Assembly (NCBI RefSeq): GCF_015767635.1
Contig: NZ_CP065230.1
Span: 2,604,001-2,668,000 of the forward strand
DNA length: 64,000 nt
Reading direction: 5' to 3'
Origin: Halomonas sp. A40-4
GTDB taxonomy: Bacteria > Pseudomonadota > Gammaproteobacteria > Pseudomonadales > Halomonadaceae
Below the pieces are notes generated by a model. That model did not search any database, had not been told where the DNA came from, and saw only the letters and a list, made by a program, of their open reading frames with translations. Of the stretch, positions 16,703 to 25,977 are shown piece by piece. Each line of letters starts with the position of its first letter. The stretch's first letter is position 1. Made by a program: the position numbers and the translations under genes.

Positions 16703-17032
16703 CTGACCTCCTGATTAATCAACCAAGCATGTCCCGCACCTAAGTCGATGACCACCGAGAGTCGAAAAATAGTAGAGCACCCGCAAGCTATGCGCCGTGC
16801 CTGGGAGAATAGCCCGCCCCCACTGATAGCATTATAGAGGGTTTATGTCCCTGATCCGTAAACGCGAATACCTAGTAAGGCTCGTCTTGCGGCCTCGGTG
16901 TACACGGTGTATCAATCGCAATACCGGCTAAACCAGTACCGTCGATATCCGGTTTTTGGTCAAACAGTGCCATCACAGCTTCCATCGGCACATGGCATCA
17001 CTCCTAATTCACAAAGTGGTACTCACCAAGGC
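16703..17032. other. Intergenic region upstream of the nuoA-like operon
   Basis: About 330 bases with no supportable gene. It must hold the promoter of the operon reading left, and it lies downstream of the Met-rich gene at 17033. A short palindromic run (TGTACACGGTGTA) at about 16900-16912 is the only structure noticed; its role is unknown. Confidence 0.4.
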
Positions 17033-17539
17033 TTATTGCTGGCCATGGTGGCTTGGCATGTTTCCCTTCATCTGTTGTCGCTGCTCGTCGGTCAACAGGT
17101 CCTGCATCTGATTATGCATGCTCACTTTATCGGCCATCATGTCGCCATGTAGGTTAGCCATTTGACCGTGCAGCGCTTTTACTTCCTCCGGATCAGGCCG
17201 CTCGGCCTGCATGATTATCATCATGTCATCACTCAGTTTCATCATTTCGCCCATCCGCTCCAATTGAGTAGAGCGATGTTCCTGGCGCATCTCGCGCATC
17301 GAGCTCATTTGTTCGTCGTCGAGTATGCCGGACATCGGACCCATACCACCCATCATGGGGCAAGGCATCATGCCACCTTGGCCTCCCATCATCATGCCAG
17401 GACCCATGCCGCTTTGGCCGCCCATCATTCCGCCCTGACCTTGGGCGCCTTGGTTCATGCCTTGAGCGAAGGTGGCGCTGCTTGTGGCACCAAGGCTTGC
17501 AGCCAACGCAATGGCAACGATCTTCTTATACTTAGCCAT
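17033..17539 (-). CDS. Met-rich Spy/CpxP-like periplasmic protein
   Basis: A 168-residue protein with a signal peptide (about 1-25, ending SATFAQ), a Gly/Met-rich segment (residues 30-70, repeats of GGMM, GPGMM and a PCPMMGGMGP motif), then a helical region with an LTDEQRQQ box near the end. LTxxQ boxes and this helical layout mark the Spy/CpxP/CnxR-type periplasmic metal-stress proteins. The Met-rich segment suggests copper binding. It is divergently placed from the DUF2933 gene at 17887. Confidence 0.7.
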   Translation of the reverse strand: MAKYKKIVAIALAASLGATSSATFAQGMNQGAQGQGGMMGGQSGMGPGMMMGGQGGMMPCPMMGGMGPMSGILDDEQMSSMREMRQEHRSTQLERMGEMMKLSDDMMIIMQAERPDPEEVKALHGQMANLHGDMMADKVSMHNQMQDLLTDEQRQQMKGNMPSHHGQQ

Positions 17540-17886
17540 ATCAATTTCCTCTCATCGTGTTGCGGGTCGAGAAGTCGCCTTACTCCAATAAAAATGGAAG
17601 AAGACAGAGTTAACTTCCGTTATAAGCCTACAACCTATAGGTAGCCCGCAGGTCAAAGAGAAACCAAACCCGATACCTCAATATTGTCACAAGTCAATTT
17701 TTGTCGACCGTTTTGAAATCTGTTTCAGGTTGATATGTTATAAAAAACTAGGCGACTTCAGATAACTACGGCGTGTAATTTCAGTTTAAATTCAGATTAA
17801 CGGGCTATTTTTGGGGTAACGTGGGCATATAACCATCGACAAACAACCGTTACCTCTTTACCTCCGGAAGTGCTATAGGAGTGCCT
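17540..17886. promoter_or_regulatory. Divergent intergenic region between Met-rich and DUF2933 genes
   Basis: A 347-base AT-rich region between two divergent metal-related genes; it must contain both promoters. I see no operator that I can name. The TATAGGAG at 17875-17882 supplies the ribosome site for the DUF2933 gene. Confidence 0.4.
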
Positions 17887-18090
17887 ATGAGTCAAAAAAC
17901 TAGCCGTCTGCTGATGATGTGGATACCGCTTGCCGGGTTTGTCATTTTGGTGGGTTACTTGATGGGAACAGATCACCGCTTTCACCTCTTTCAGGCCTTA
18001 CCTTTACTTTTTTTGGCAGCCTGTCCATTGATGCATTTTTTTATGCATCGACATCACGGTGGGCACGGCGATAAAGCAGATAAGGAGTGA
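17887..18090 (+). CDS. DUF2933 family small membrane protein
   Basis: Start at ATG 17887, placed 7 bases after AGGAG; an in-frame GTG at 17881 is less well placed. The 67-residue protein has two hydrophobic helices and ends in a His-rich tail (LMHFFMHRHHGGHGDKADKE), the DUF2933 layout. These proteins are frequent in copper-resistance islands next to P-type ATPases; function is not known. Confidence 0.75.
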   Translation: MSQKTSRLLMMWIPLAGFVILVGYLMGTDHRFHLFQALPLLFLAACPLMHFFMHRHHGGHGDKADKE

Positions 18091-18120
18091 AACACCCTTT
18101 AAATCATGCGGGGGATCATT

Positions 18121-18465
18121 ATGAAACCGAAACATCAAGAGCATCGCTTAGGCGTTTCCGAAAACACATTAGTGACTCGGAATTTAAAAATCCAACGCCA
18201 TGAGCGTGAGCGCATCGACGACGCAATAGCGGATATCGATCAGCTTTACGGGATAGATAAGGTAGTCTACGACGAAAAACACAGGCATATCTGTCTCGCT
18301 TACGATGCGCTGCGGCTATGCATTGATGATGTCGAAAAGATCCTTATACGCCATGGGATCGAGGTCAGCGCTGACCGATGGAACCGCTTCAAGGAAGAGT
18401 ATTACCGCTTCGTCGACCAGAACGTTAAAGACAACGCCAAGAAAGAGCCTTGGAGTTGTCATTAA
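18121..18465 (+). CDS. HMA-like small protein, probably metal-related
   Basis: Start at ATG 18121, 6 bases after GGGGGA. The 114-residue protein has a beta-alpha-beta pattern (VTRNLKIQRHERERIDDAIADIDQLYGIDKVVYDEKHRHICLAYDA...IEKILIRHGIEV) like a ferredoxin/HMA fold, though the CxxC metal site is absent. It ends in WSCH. Genes like this sit beside DUF2933 in metal islands of halophilic gammaproteobacteria, and a broken copper ATPase follows here. Confidence 0.55.
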   Translation: MKPKHQEHRLGVSENTLVTRNLKIQRHERERIDDAIADIDQLYGIDKVVYDEKHRHICLAYDALRLCIDDVEKILIRHGIEVSADRWNRFKEEYYRFVDQNVKDNAKKEPWSCH

Positions 18466-18519
18466 AACGCAGTCTTTCGTTAATCGGTACTGTAGTAGGG
18501 ACTAGAAAAAAGGGGCAAC

Positions 18520-18835
18520 GTGGTAACCATCGCCGTCGGTGGTAAGGCTCTGTGTCAGGTGGCCGTGGCTGATACCCTCAAGCAGGAGTTGGTAGCAGCC
18601 ATTCGCGTCATGCATGACCTCGGGCCTCCACGTCGTGATGATGATCGCCGGCACCAACAAACGCGCCGCCATCAGCCTGTTGCACCCCATAATTGGTGTT
18701 ATCGACATGACCACCAGCTCGCTGTCGGTGATCAGCAACTCTTTGCTGTTGAAGCGACGCAATGCACGCGAGCAACCCGAACGACCCAGCTACAAACTCA
18801 ATGTCATATCTCATGACATGATGCTCGTCGCGTGA
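18520..18835 (+). pseudogene. Copper-type P1B ATPase, C-terminal relic
   Basis: Two frames joined by a frameshift near 18620 give GGKALCQVAVADTLK...ELVAAIRVMHDLG, then VVMMIAGTNKRAA, then HPIIGVIDMTTSSLSVISNSLLLKRR. These match the hinge (TGDN-type), the end of the phosphorylation domain and the last membrane helix of copper-exporting ATPases. The middle and the whole N-terminus are missing. It is what is left of a copper exporter that would have completed the DUF2933/HMA cluster. Confidence 0.65.
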
Positions 18836-19468
18836 AAGAGGAATTCGGCCAGAGCAAGCAGCTCAATGGGGCTCGACGCATTCAGGCTACACTGGCGACC
18901 GATGGTCACCCATATGATGTCAAAAAGATAGGTGCCATTATGCGGCGCCAGTCGTAGGTGCCAAAGGCTGCCCGCAAGTTCGTCGTCACCACAGACAGCG
19001 ACCATAGCTTGCCTGTGTCGCCCAACTTATTGGAGCAGAACTTTGTGGCAACCGCCCCGAACCAGAAGTGGGCCGGTGACATCACGTACCTGATGAGCTC
19101 TGAAGGTTGGCTGTATCTAGCCGTCATCATTGACCTGTATTCGCGCTCTGTCGTCGGCTGGTCCATGAATACCAAGATGACGGCAGACCTACCTGGTCTG
19201 CGATGCGCTGGAAATGGCGCTGTGGCGACGTAATTTCCGCATCGGGGTGATCTGTCACAGTGACCATGGAAGCCAGTACTGTTCACGCGCCTACCTGGAT
19301 CGGCTGCGAACGCAGCAGTTGCGTCAAAGTATGAGCCTTAAAGGCAACTGCTGGGAAAACGCCTGCGTGGAAAGCTTCATCCATTCAATGAAAGTGGAAA
19401 CAATCCACTACGAGCCGATAAATTTGCGATGTCTAAAAAGGAGAATCGTTCAAAGGCGTTCACTGTGA
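18832..19468 (+). pseudogene. IS3-family transposase (orfB) relic
   Basis: The frame from 18832 gives the HTH_21-like EEFGQSKQLNGARRIQATL, a stop at 18955-18957, then continues in frame to the rve integrase core with the first Asp in GDITYL. A frameshift near 19190 leads to [12 protein letters not shown], the second Asp in [11 protein letters not shown] and the Glu in [12 protein letters not shown]. So the DDE residues are all recognisable but the gene is broken by one stop and one frameshift, and the 3' end is lost. It lies directly against the ATPase relic. Confidence 0.75.
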
Positions 19469-19491
19469 TTCTGTAGAAGCCAATACGAAAG

Positions 19492-19512
19492 TGTGGGCCA
19501 AGGTGTGGGTCA
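19492..19512. repeat. Paired TGTGGGYCA repeats, remnant integrase arm sites
   Basis: TGTGGGCCA (19492-19500) and TGTGGGTCA (19504-19512) are two direct repeats left of the att core. They resemble the TGTGGTAAAT arm sites of the neighbouring element in form but not in sequence, as expected for the end of another, now lost, element that used the same core. Confidence 0.4.
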
Positions 19513-19532
19513 GCTATAAGCAGGAAACAAAA

Positions 19533-19554
19533 AAGCCGCTGAAATCAGCGGCTT
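19533..19554. terminator. Hairpin next to the att core
   Basis: AAGCCGCTGA and TCAGCGGCTT form a perfect 10-bp stem with a 2-base loop, just left of the att core at 19564. This looks like the terminator usually found after a tRNA gene or at the end of an integrated element. Confidence 0.6.
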
Positions 19555-19563
19555 AATCTATGT

Positions 19564-19583
19564 TTTTGGCGGAGGAGGAGGGA
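19564..19583. repeat. att core, left copy of 20-bp direct repeat
   Basis: TTTTGGCGGAGGAGGAGGGA is identical at 29902-29921. On the minus strand it reads TCCCTCCTCCTCCGCCA, the 3' end of a tRNA (acceptor stem plus CCA), Ser-like by memory. It bounds the 10.3-kb element on the left. Confidence 0.75.
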
Positions 19584-19646
19584 CAATCCGCCATACGGTT
19601 TTAACTGACTGATATTCCTATTCATCAGTATCTTACAGACATTTCA

Positions 19647-19669
19647 TGTGGTAAATTTGTGTGGTAAAT
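19647..19669. repeat. Integrase arm-type repeats, left end
   Basis: Two copies of TGTGGTAAAT at 19647-19656 and 19660-19669. The same motif recurs at the other end of the element. Their pairing, orientation and position near att fit integrase arm-binding sites. Confidence 0.6.
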
Positions 19670-19690
19670 GCACTGTCAGGATGCCCCACT

Positions 19691-20992
19691 ATGAGCCACC
19701 TGGAGAAACGCGCCAACCGTTGGTATGCAGTGCTTACGATTCCCGAGGATGTTCGCCCCAAGTTCGGGGGCAAGATGCGTTTCGTTAAGAGCACCCGCAC
19801 CACTGATAAACGAGTAGCTCAATCAAGAGCCTATGCTCTGGTGGCTGAATGGAAAGACCAGATAGCCAAGGCACAAGGGAATGATGAACCAGGAGGATCA
19901 TTTTTTGACGGTGTGCTGGAGTATCGCCAGCAGTTAGAAGAACTACGACGCAGCAACGATCTTCAACACTATGAAGCCTTGGCCGGATCGATAATCAACA
20001 AAGCCGAAAAGCTGGACGCTCAAGGCAATCATGAAGACGCTCAACGCCTCGCTAGCGTTGCTCTCGGGCAGCGGACACCTATTACCCCTGAGCTTATAGA
20101 ATGGCGTAACAACCTTCATTTGAAGCAGAAAACAGCCGAACAGATGGAGAAAGACGCCAAGCGAATGGCAGACTATTTCGAGGTCATTGAAGCTATAAAC
20201 ACAGAGAGCGTCAGGGAGTGGGCCAAGGTTCTCATGGCACCGAAGGAACAAGACGGTCACGGCTATGGCGTATCGTCAGTCAAGCGGTGTTTCTCGGCGG
20301 CTCGAAGCGTCTGGCATCACCTTCAAGAAACAGGCAAATCTCCAACTGACCAAGAGCCATTTAAACTACCCTCTTTCGTTCTTCGCCAGGAACGGGCGGA
20401 CAACGCCAGCAAAGCACGTGAGGGATCAAAAGGACGTGCAGCTTTTGACTCTGCCAGCGTGGTCAGACTCCATCGGGCCGCGGTGGATAAGGGGGATCAT
20501 TCGCTAGCTGGCCTAATCGTATTAGGGATGTTCACGGGAGCCAGGATAGAAGAGTTGTGTTCACTACGTACGGACGATAGCTCGCTTGATAAATTGATGA
20601 TAATTGACAGCAAGACTCCCGCAGGGGTTCGTCGTGAAGTTCCTGTCCACAGCCAGATGAAGCCCACTATAAAGCGTCTTTTAGCTGAATCGAAAGACGG
20701 CTACCTGCTATCGGGACTGACCTTCAACAAGTATGGCGACAGGTCAAACGCCATTGGTAAGCGCTTTGGCCGTCTCAAGGCCCACCATGGCTTTGGCCCT
20801 TCCTACGTATTCCACTCCATCCGTAAGACCGTTGTGACCCTACTTGAAGATGCGGGAGTGTCCGAAAACCTCACGGCGGATATAGTCGGCCATGAGAAGC
20901 CACGCATAACGTACGGCCTCTACTCTGGTGGTCACTCGCTGAAGAGCAAGCAGGAAGCTATCGACCTGATCCGCTACCCAGCTAAAGCCTGA
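19691..20992 (+). CDS. Tyrosine integrase of the 10.3-kb element
   Basis: Start at ATG 19691; the GTG at 19661 lies in the arm repeats. A 433-residue phage-type integrase. The N-terminus (SHLEKRANRWYAVLTIPEDVRPKFGG) is the usual arm-binding domain. The catalytic domain has Arg in GMFTGARIEELCSL, HxxR in FHSIRKTVV, a His in VGHEKPRITYG and the nucleophile Tyr in YGLYSGGHS. It faces inward from attL, as expected for the element's own recombinase. Confidence 0.92.
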   Translation: MSHLEKRANRWYAVLTIPEDVRPKFGGKMRFVKSTRTTDKRVAQSRAYALVAEWKDQIAKAQGNDEPGGSFFDGVLEYRQQLEELRRSNDLQHYEALAGSIINKAEKLDAQGNHEDAQRLASVALGQRTPITPELIEWRNNLHLKQKTAEQMEKDAKRMADYFEVIEAINTESVREWAKVLMAPKEQDGHGYGVSSVKRCFSAARSVWHHLQETGKSPTDQEPFKLPSFVLRQERADNASKAREGSKGRAAFDSASVVRLHRAAVDKGDHSLAGLIVLGMFTGARIEELCSLRTDDSSLDKLMIIDSKTPAGVRREVPVHSQMKPTIKRLLAESKDGYLLSGLTFNKYGDRSNAIGKRFGRLKAHHGFGPSYVFHSIRKTVVTLLEDAGVSENLTADIVGHEKPRITYGLYSGGHSLKSKQEAIDLIRYPAKA

Positions 20993-21129
20993 ACCATCTT
21001 CATATGGGCTTTAATGCCAGCGGTTGATAATGCACCGCAAACTATGAAAAATGTTAAGTAAAATAAGAAAGCTCACTTGAATCAGTAGCCAACGCTCAAA
21101 CAATATCAACTCGAACGTTTTGGAGAAAT

Positions 21130-21432
21130 ATGAAACATATTGCACTTGCTGTGGCACTGGTCGCCGTTGTTTCTGAACCGTCGAAGGCTAGCCAACAAGA
21201 CGAAGAAGTAAGCGTATGTGATGCAAATGGGGTATGGGCGTACATTGCCGCAGAATCAAGAGACATTGGTATTCCCAAACGGCAGATGTATCAAGATGTC
21301 AGAGATAAGTTCGGTGGAACAAGTGCTTACGAGCCGATACGCAACATTGTAGAAATAGCATACCAGGAAAACCACTTGTCCCCTACAGAGATGAAGCGCC
21401 TGACTATCTCATTCTGTGAAGCGTTAACCTGA
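21130..21432 (+). CDS. Small secreted protein, unknown function
   Basis: A 100-residue protein with a signal peptide (MKHIALAVALVAVVSEPSKA) and a mature part with two cysteines (VSVCDANG and SFCEAL). GGAG lies 6 bases upstream of the ATG. No family is recognised. The gene ends just where the KilA-N fragment begins. Confidence 0.5.
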   Translation: MKHIALAVALVAVVSEPSKASQQDEEVSVCDANGVWAYIAAESRDIGIPKRQMYQDVRDKFGGTSAYEPIRNIVEIAYQENHLSPTEMKRLTISFCEALT

Positions 21433-21435
21433 AAC

Positions 21436-21758
21436 TGATCACCAAACAGTGGAACGGCAAGACCCTGACCTTCCGCGAAGACGGTTACTTCAACATGACG
21501 AAGGCCGCTAAGCAGTTCGGGAAGAAGCTACAGAACTTCATGAATGCGGAAGGCACTGGCGCGTACATCGAAGCGCTCCGTTCTAATTACCCAGATTTGG
21601 GTGATAAGGATGTCGTCTTAGTTCAGCGCGGTTCTGGCTTACATCCAAACGTTGGCACCTGGGCGCACCCAAAGCTGGCCGTATTCTTTGCCCGCTGGTT
21701 GGACGTTCGGTTCGCTGTGGCTTGTGACGCCAGGCATCAAAGAATACGATTCCTGTAA
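21436..21758 (+). pseudogene. KilA-N domain protein, start lost and end altered
   Basis: The frame reads LKLITKQWNGKTLTFREDGYFNMTKAAKQFGKKLQNFM...WAHPKLAVFFARWLDVRFAV, a good KilA-N DNA-binding domain of phage antirepressor type. No ATG, GTG or TTG lies upstream of the first internal ATG at 21495, which is inside the domain. The C-terminus (CDARHQRIRFL) departs from the family, suggesting a frameshift. Unlikely to be functional. Confidence 0.6.
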
Positions 21759-21779
21759 CCCACAAAGAGGAACCACATA

Positions 21780-22139
21780 ATGGACAGCCAGCCCCAGCCC
21801 CTACCTCTGAGCGAAAGAATCTACTTGCGGCGCGCCCTGAGCGTTATCCAAGAATTTCGCCAGATTCAGTCTGACATGCCAATCAAAACGGCTTCGCTCT
21901 TTACCCACGTCGCAGCGAATCCAGGCATTTCAATGAGCGAACTGCGAAAGCAGACCGATATCACACAGGCCACATTCTCAAGGACGATTGCTGTGCTATC
22001 AGAGTGGCAAGAACACGACAAGCCTGGGTTCGGTCTGATCTGGACAGAGGAAGACCCCAAAGAGCGCCGCAAGAAACTCATCCACCTTACCGAGAAAGGT
22101 GAGGAACTAGCCGCGACGATTGGGGATATATTGCGCTGA
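21780..22139 (+). CDS. MarR-like winged-helix regulator
   Basis: A 119-residue protein with the winged-helix pattern of MarR family regulators: an N-terminal helix, then IKTASLFTHVAANPGISMSELRKQTDITQATFSRTIAVLSEW as the recognition module, a wing with EDPKERRKKLIHLTEKG and a C-terminal helix. GAGGAACC precedes the ATG. It may regulate the element's genes. Confidence 0.75.
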   Translation: MDSQPQPLPLSERIYLRRALSVIQEFRQIQSDMPIKTASLFTHVAANPGISMSELRKQTDITQATFSRTIAVLSEWQEHDKPGFGLIWTEEDPKERRKKLIHLTEKGEELAATIGDILR

Positions 22140-23060
22140 GCCTGTGCCAAGGAAGCAAACAACTTTCTACGCCCTGATTTACCACCCCAGACAGACGTGG
22201 CTGTGTTGACGCTCAAGGCGCTTCCTGTTTTCAGCAGGGCATCACTACTGATTTTTCTATCAAAGCGTTCAGGAGGCCGCAAAAGTCCAAATTGATTACC
22301 CTGCACCTCAGGAAGAGGACTGCCTCTTCTGGGGGCAATCTAAGAAGGCTCGGCATACTGAGATCAACCTTCGCCCCGTCATAACCGTAGCTTAATCGCT
22401 TTCGGGAGAGCCTTAGTAACGGTCCCATTCGCTGGGATGCATGAGAACAGGATCAACCCGACACAGCCCGTTCAAGCTGCCGCTAAGTGTCTCGCTCGGC
22501 TTCGCCCGCCGACAGACTCAAGGTGTGCAGCGTTGAGCATCCATATTTGACCTGACATTGGGTCTTGGATGCCCTGAAGAACGGCGGAAGGATTCTCAGG
22601 AGGTGGTGGCCCTGAGCGCAATCCGAGCGACCTGACAGTGTTTCTGTTGGGCTGACTACGGGGTGGCGGGGGATCTAGAAGACTGGCACCTGAGATTACT
22701 TCTTTCAGGTAAGTCTTACAGGTCATCTTTTAGATCACCACTCACATCATCTATTGGCTTCATCGCCAGCGTGTGTAATCAACCGTGGTGCAACCACGAA
22801 TCAGGCCCATCGTTACGACCATCTTACGGATAGCGTTACAGGTGCCCGATGAGGTGGCATTTCCACACAGACTATTACGCCAGTCAGCAAAGCCGATAGA
22901 CCAGCCCCCAGGCTATCCAAACGCTCATCCCTTGAGCGATTCCATTTCATCAATACCAGCACATTCTCGCAGACAGTCGGTCAGGCTGGCGGCTTCGTCC
23001 GTCTGTTGGTCCGTCTGCCTGAAGGGAACCGACTGTCTCCGACAATGAGGACGAAAAATC
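22140..23060. other. Long gene-poor stretch in the element
   Basis: About 920 bases without a supportable gene. It holds a repeated leader-like motif at 22293 (TTACCCTGCACCTCAGGAAGA, shared with 24261) beside a small hairpin, and an 11-bp inverted repeat (AGACAGTCGGT at 22971-22981 and ACCGACTGTCT at 23028-23038) just before the RNase H gene. Short open frames exist on both strands but show no recognisable product. It may be a decayed phage region. Confidence 0.45.
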
Positions 23061-23573
23061 ATGGTTGCACCAAACACACTTACTACCGCTGAGACCCCAC
23101 CAAACACTGTCCGTATCTTCACGGATGGAGCCTGTACCAATAATGGTCAGCAAAACCCCAAAGCAGGTTGGGGAGCCGTTCTCCTGAGCGCCTCAGGACA
23201 TCGCCTGAAGTTGGCCGATAAACTCCAAGGCGAGCCAGTGACGAACAATCGCGCAGAACTGACCGCTGTCATTGAGGCTTTGTCAGCGCTGAAACAGTCA
23301 TCGTCTGTCGAGCTTACCACTGACAGTAAATACGTCATGGACGGTGCTACTCAATGGATACACAACTGGAAGCGCAAAGGCTGGAAGACTGCGAGTAAGC
23401 AACCCGTCAAGAACGCCGACCTGTGGCAACAGATCGATGAGCTATTAGCGGTTCACTCTGTCGAGTTCCATTGGGTACGTGGTCACGATGGACATCCAGA
23501 GAACGAACTGGCCGATCAGTTAGCAGTAGCAGGAGCGGAAGGACAGACAGTGAAGGAGTACGACAATGTGTGA
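23061..23573 (+). CDS. rnhA: RNase HI
   Basis: A 170-residue RNase H1 fold. Catalytic residues: Asp in [13 protein letters not shown], Glu in [14 protein letters not shown], Asp in [12 protein letters not shown], and the His/Asp pair in [17 protein letters not shown]. It cleaves RNA in RNA-DNA hybrids. As a phage gene it would remove primers or transcripts during replication. An N-terminal extension of about 15 residues precedes the core. Its 3' end overlaps the next gene by 8 bases. Confidence 0.9.
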   Translation: MVAPNTLTTAETPPNTVRIFTDGACTNNGQQNPKAGWGAVLLSASGHRLKLADKLQGEPVTNNRAELTAVIEALSALKQSSSVELTTDSKYVMDGATQWIHNWKRKGWKTASKQPVKNADLWQQIDELLAVHSVEFHWVRGHDGHPENELADQLAVAGAEGQTVKEYDNV

Positions 23574-24186
23574 TCCATACATGATAGCAGCTACCACAAT
23601 GACGGCCATCAGCACTGGCGCACAGGTTTACGGCCAACAGCAACAGTATGAAGCGGCTGTCGATCAGGCTGAAGCACAGCGGAACATGTACAAGCGGAAC
23701 CGCCAGAACACCTATAAGGCGCTCGGTCGGGAGTATGGCGACATCAACACTCGCCAGATTCAGGAGCAGCAGAAAGCTACCGAAGAGAAAGAGGAACGGA
23801 CTAGGGAAGCTCGCTCTCAGATGGCGCGGGCGCGTGTTTCGGCTGGTGAAGCTGGTATCACAGGTAATTCGGTGAGTGCTGGCTTAAGGGATATTTCTGG
23901 TGCCGCTGCCCGAGACCGCTCAACCATCGACCGAAACCTGAATTGGACACTTGGACAGCTTCAACGTCAGAAACAGTCCAGGCAGACCCAGGCGGTCAAC
24001 CGCATCAACTCAGTACCGAAAGGACAAGCTCCTTCCAAGGGGGCAGCTTATGCAGGTATGGCGTCTACCGCTGCGAGCGGTGCGACCCAAGTAGCTGGTA
24101 TGCAGCCGCAGAACAATTCATACGGTAGCAACAGCGGTAGATCGTATGGCGGTTCTGGATGGGCCAATCAGACGTATACACGTTAG
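23566..24186 (+). CDS. T7 gp14-like internal virion protein
   Basis: A 206-residue protein beginning [40 protein letters not shown], with Ala/Gln-rich helices, a central basic coiled region, a Gly/Ser-rich ending and no signal peptide. This length and pattern match T7 gp14-type internal virion protein B, which forms part of the ejected core that builds the DNA channel. No other virion gene is recognised in the element, so it is a podovirus relic or has another use. Confidence 0.6.
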   Translation: MCDPYMIAATTMTAISTGAQVYGQQQQYEAAVDQAEAQRNMYKRNRQNTYKALGREYGDINTRQIQEQQKATEEKEERTREARSQMARARVSAGEAGITGNSVSAGLRDISGAAARDRSTIDRNLNWTLGQLQRQKQSRQTQAVNRINSVPKGQAPSKGAAYAGMASTAASGATQVAGMQPQNNSYGSNSGRSYGGSGWANQTYTR

Positions 24187-24511
24187 GTAGCGGGAGTAGT
24201 TCATCCCCAGCCATTCGATAGCAGAAAAGAATAAAAGAGCTGATGGTTATAACTATTCAATTTACCTGCACCTTAGGAAGAACCAGCCCGCTCGAAGAGG
24301 TAAACGCCTACAACCATAAACCCAGGAAGCATCCAGGTTACCTTCCTCCAGTGGGCAACCCCGCCAGCATCACTACTGGCTAACTAATCGTTAAACCTTA
24401 TACCTCTGTCGTGACTCCAGTCCCTTACCTCTTCGGCTACCCATCGCTGGGCTTGCCTATGGGTTGGGATTGGAGGAATCGCTGAGGTGAACCATCAAAT
24501 TGGAGCAATCA
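24187..24511. other. Intergenic region with repeated motif
   Basis: About 325 bases without a gene. It contains TTACCTGCACCTTAGGAAGA at about 24261-24280, nearly identical to the motif at 22296. The ribosome site for the next gene (GGAG) lies at its end. Confidence 0.4.
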
Positions 24512-24988
24512 ATGAACATTCTATCTAACGATGCCCCTATGAACCTCCTTCCAGTCAAGTGCATCATCTCGGAAGAAACTTCCATATCCGACCTTAAAGT
24601 CTTTAATGAGGGTTTCCGCAGAATACAAAAAGTGAAAGCTGAGCTTTCTCACCACGAAATTCCGGCAGGTAATCTACATGCTGTTGTACTCACAGCAGTG
24701 CATGGGCTTTCACCTCTAGCGGTAAACTTTGAGACGTTCCTTAAAGGCAACTTCTCGCTGACTACAAGCCACGCTGGTGACTACATACGGTACGTCCAAG
24801 CTCTGGAGACGGCAGTAGAGACAGTCGTGGATGATATTAACGATCCTACAGTGACAGAGATAATTTCAGCCCAGGAAATCTTTGAGGGTACTGTCGTTGA
24901 CTTCTCCCCGTGTGATGAATACGAGCTTGAGGAGCTGGGCATCACTCCTGTCATGTTCCTGCCGGAGGGGCCGCAGGAGAAAGTCTAG
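24512..24988 (+). CDS. Unknown acidic protein
   Basis: Start at ATG 24512, 7 bases after GGAG. A 158-residue soluble acidic protein with no recognised family; the C-terminus (DEYELEELGITPVMFLPEGPQ) is strongly acidic. It has good coding character and a plausible ribosome site, and lies in the same direction as the virion-like gene. Confidence 0.5.
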   Translation: MNILSNDAPMNLLPVKCIISEETSISDLKVFNEGFRRIQKVKAELSHHEIPAGNLHAVVLTAVHGLSPLAVNFETFLKGNFSLTTSHAGDYIRYVQALETAVETVVDDINDPTVTEIISAQEIFEGTVVDFSPCDEYELEELGITPVMFLPEGPQEKV

Positions 24989-25181
24989 CCTCTCTTTTTG
25001 AAAGGGTTAAACATAACCAACAGTAGTCCACACAACTGCTGCTTCTAAATATACGAACCCGCATCTGTGAGCGCATCACTCTGGCTTGCCCTGCTGGCTT
25101 CCCTTGGCGTTGGGGAGTTCGTGGGCCAGACAGGGGGTGTGCTCGCTGGAGCGGTGCGTTCACAAATGAGGAATCAATGCC

Positions 25182-25307
25182 ATGACTTCTAGTAATGCAA
25201 AACGAAGTGACCGTTCCATCGTTAACGACATCAACCATGCACTAAAAGATCCTGACGTCAGCGCTTGGGTTCACCGAGCAACTGGCGGTCACGTTCAAAC
25301 AGAATGA
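25182..25307 (+). CDS. Possible 41-residue protein
   Basis: An open frame from ATG 25182 to TGA 25305-25307: MTSSNAKRSDRSIVNDIN... It is preceded by GAGGAATCA. Too short to judge by codon use and without known similarity. Confidence 0.25.
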   Translation: MTSSNAKRSDRSIVNDINHALKDPDVSAWVHRATGGHVQTE

Positions 25308-25352
25308 GCGGTCATGATATGGCGGAATATGCAGTGATGAGCGAAATTTGCT

Positions 25353-25727
25353 ATGACACTTGAGGTCCGATCCGCGGACAAGCTGAAGGGGCAAGCGCCA
25401 CAGACTAAGCTTTGGCATCTCTACAAGACCGTCAGCAGGAGAAACCTTCCGATTCACCTTGTCGAGCCTGACCTGCTGATAACACCGGCAGTCATCGATG
25501 AGTTAATGCGGTTCGATGCCAAGGCGTTTGGTGAGCGGAAAGATTGCCCAGGTAAAAGGGCCATGCTCCAGCTTAGAAAATCACGCGAAAGCGGGCCGTG
25601 TAGAAGCTCCGTGACAGGTTCCTTCAAGGAGGAAACCCTGGCTCTCGAAACCGCCTTGTCTTTGTTCTTCTTGCTGGTTCGTGGGGAGTCAGTAGATACC
25701 AACGATCCGGCTTTTCTTGAGGTATAG
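25353..25727 (+). CDS. Unknown small protein
   Basis: A 124-residue open frame of mixed charge. No family recognised and only a weak ribosome site. It sits between the acidic-protein gene and the resolvase in the element. Confidence 0.4.
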   Translation: MTLEVRSADKLKGQAPQTKLWHLYKTVSRRNLPIHLVEPDLLITPAVIDELMRFDAKAFGERKDCPGKRAMLQLRKSRESGPCRSSVTGSFKEETLALETALSLFFLLVRGESVDTNDPAFLEV

Positions 25728-25977
25728 AGGCCAACGGTAATCGGTAAGTCTATAGCTTCGCTTGTGATTAACTGACGGAGAGGAACGGGACTCCAAAGGG
25801 GGTGGCCTTGCGGTTATTTTACGGCAAATATCTGAGCAGGTATTGATAGGTATATAGCGACGAGACTTCCCCATAACCCCGCAGAACTAGCACCTACGGC
25901 CTATCAGCAAGTCGCTTTTTTGATACCCAGGGGGATGGTTAGCGGTTGCCTTCACCGTCCATCCCCACCGATCAACG

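Noticed and set aside
18502..18762. 86-codon minus-strand frame over the ATPase relic
   Set aside because: The plus-strand frames show P-type ATPase motifs; the minus frame is their shadow.
22472..22726. 84-codon minus-strand Pro/Arg-rich frame
   Set aside because: No similarity, no ribosome site, low-complexity composition; treated as non-coding.
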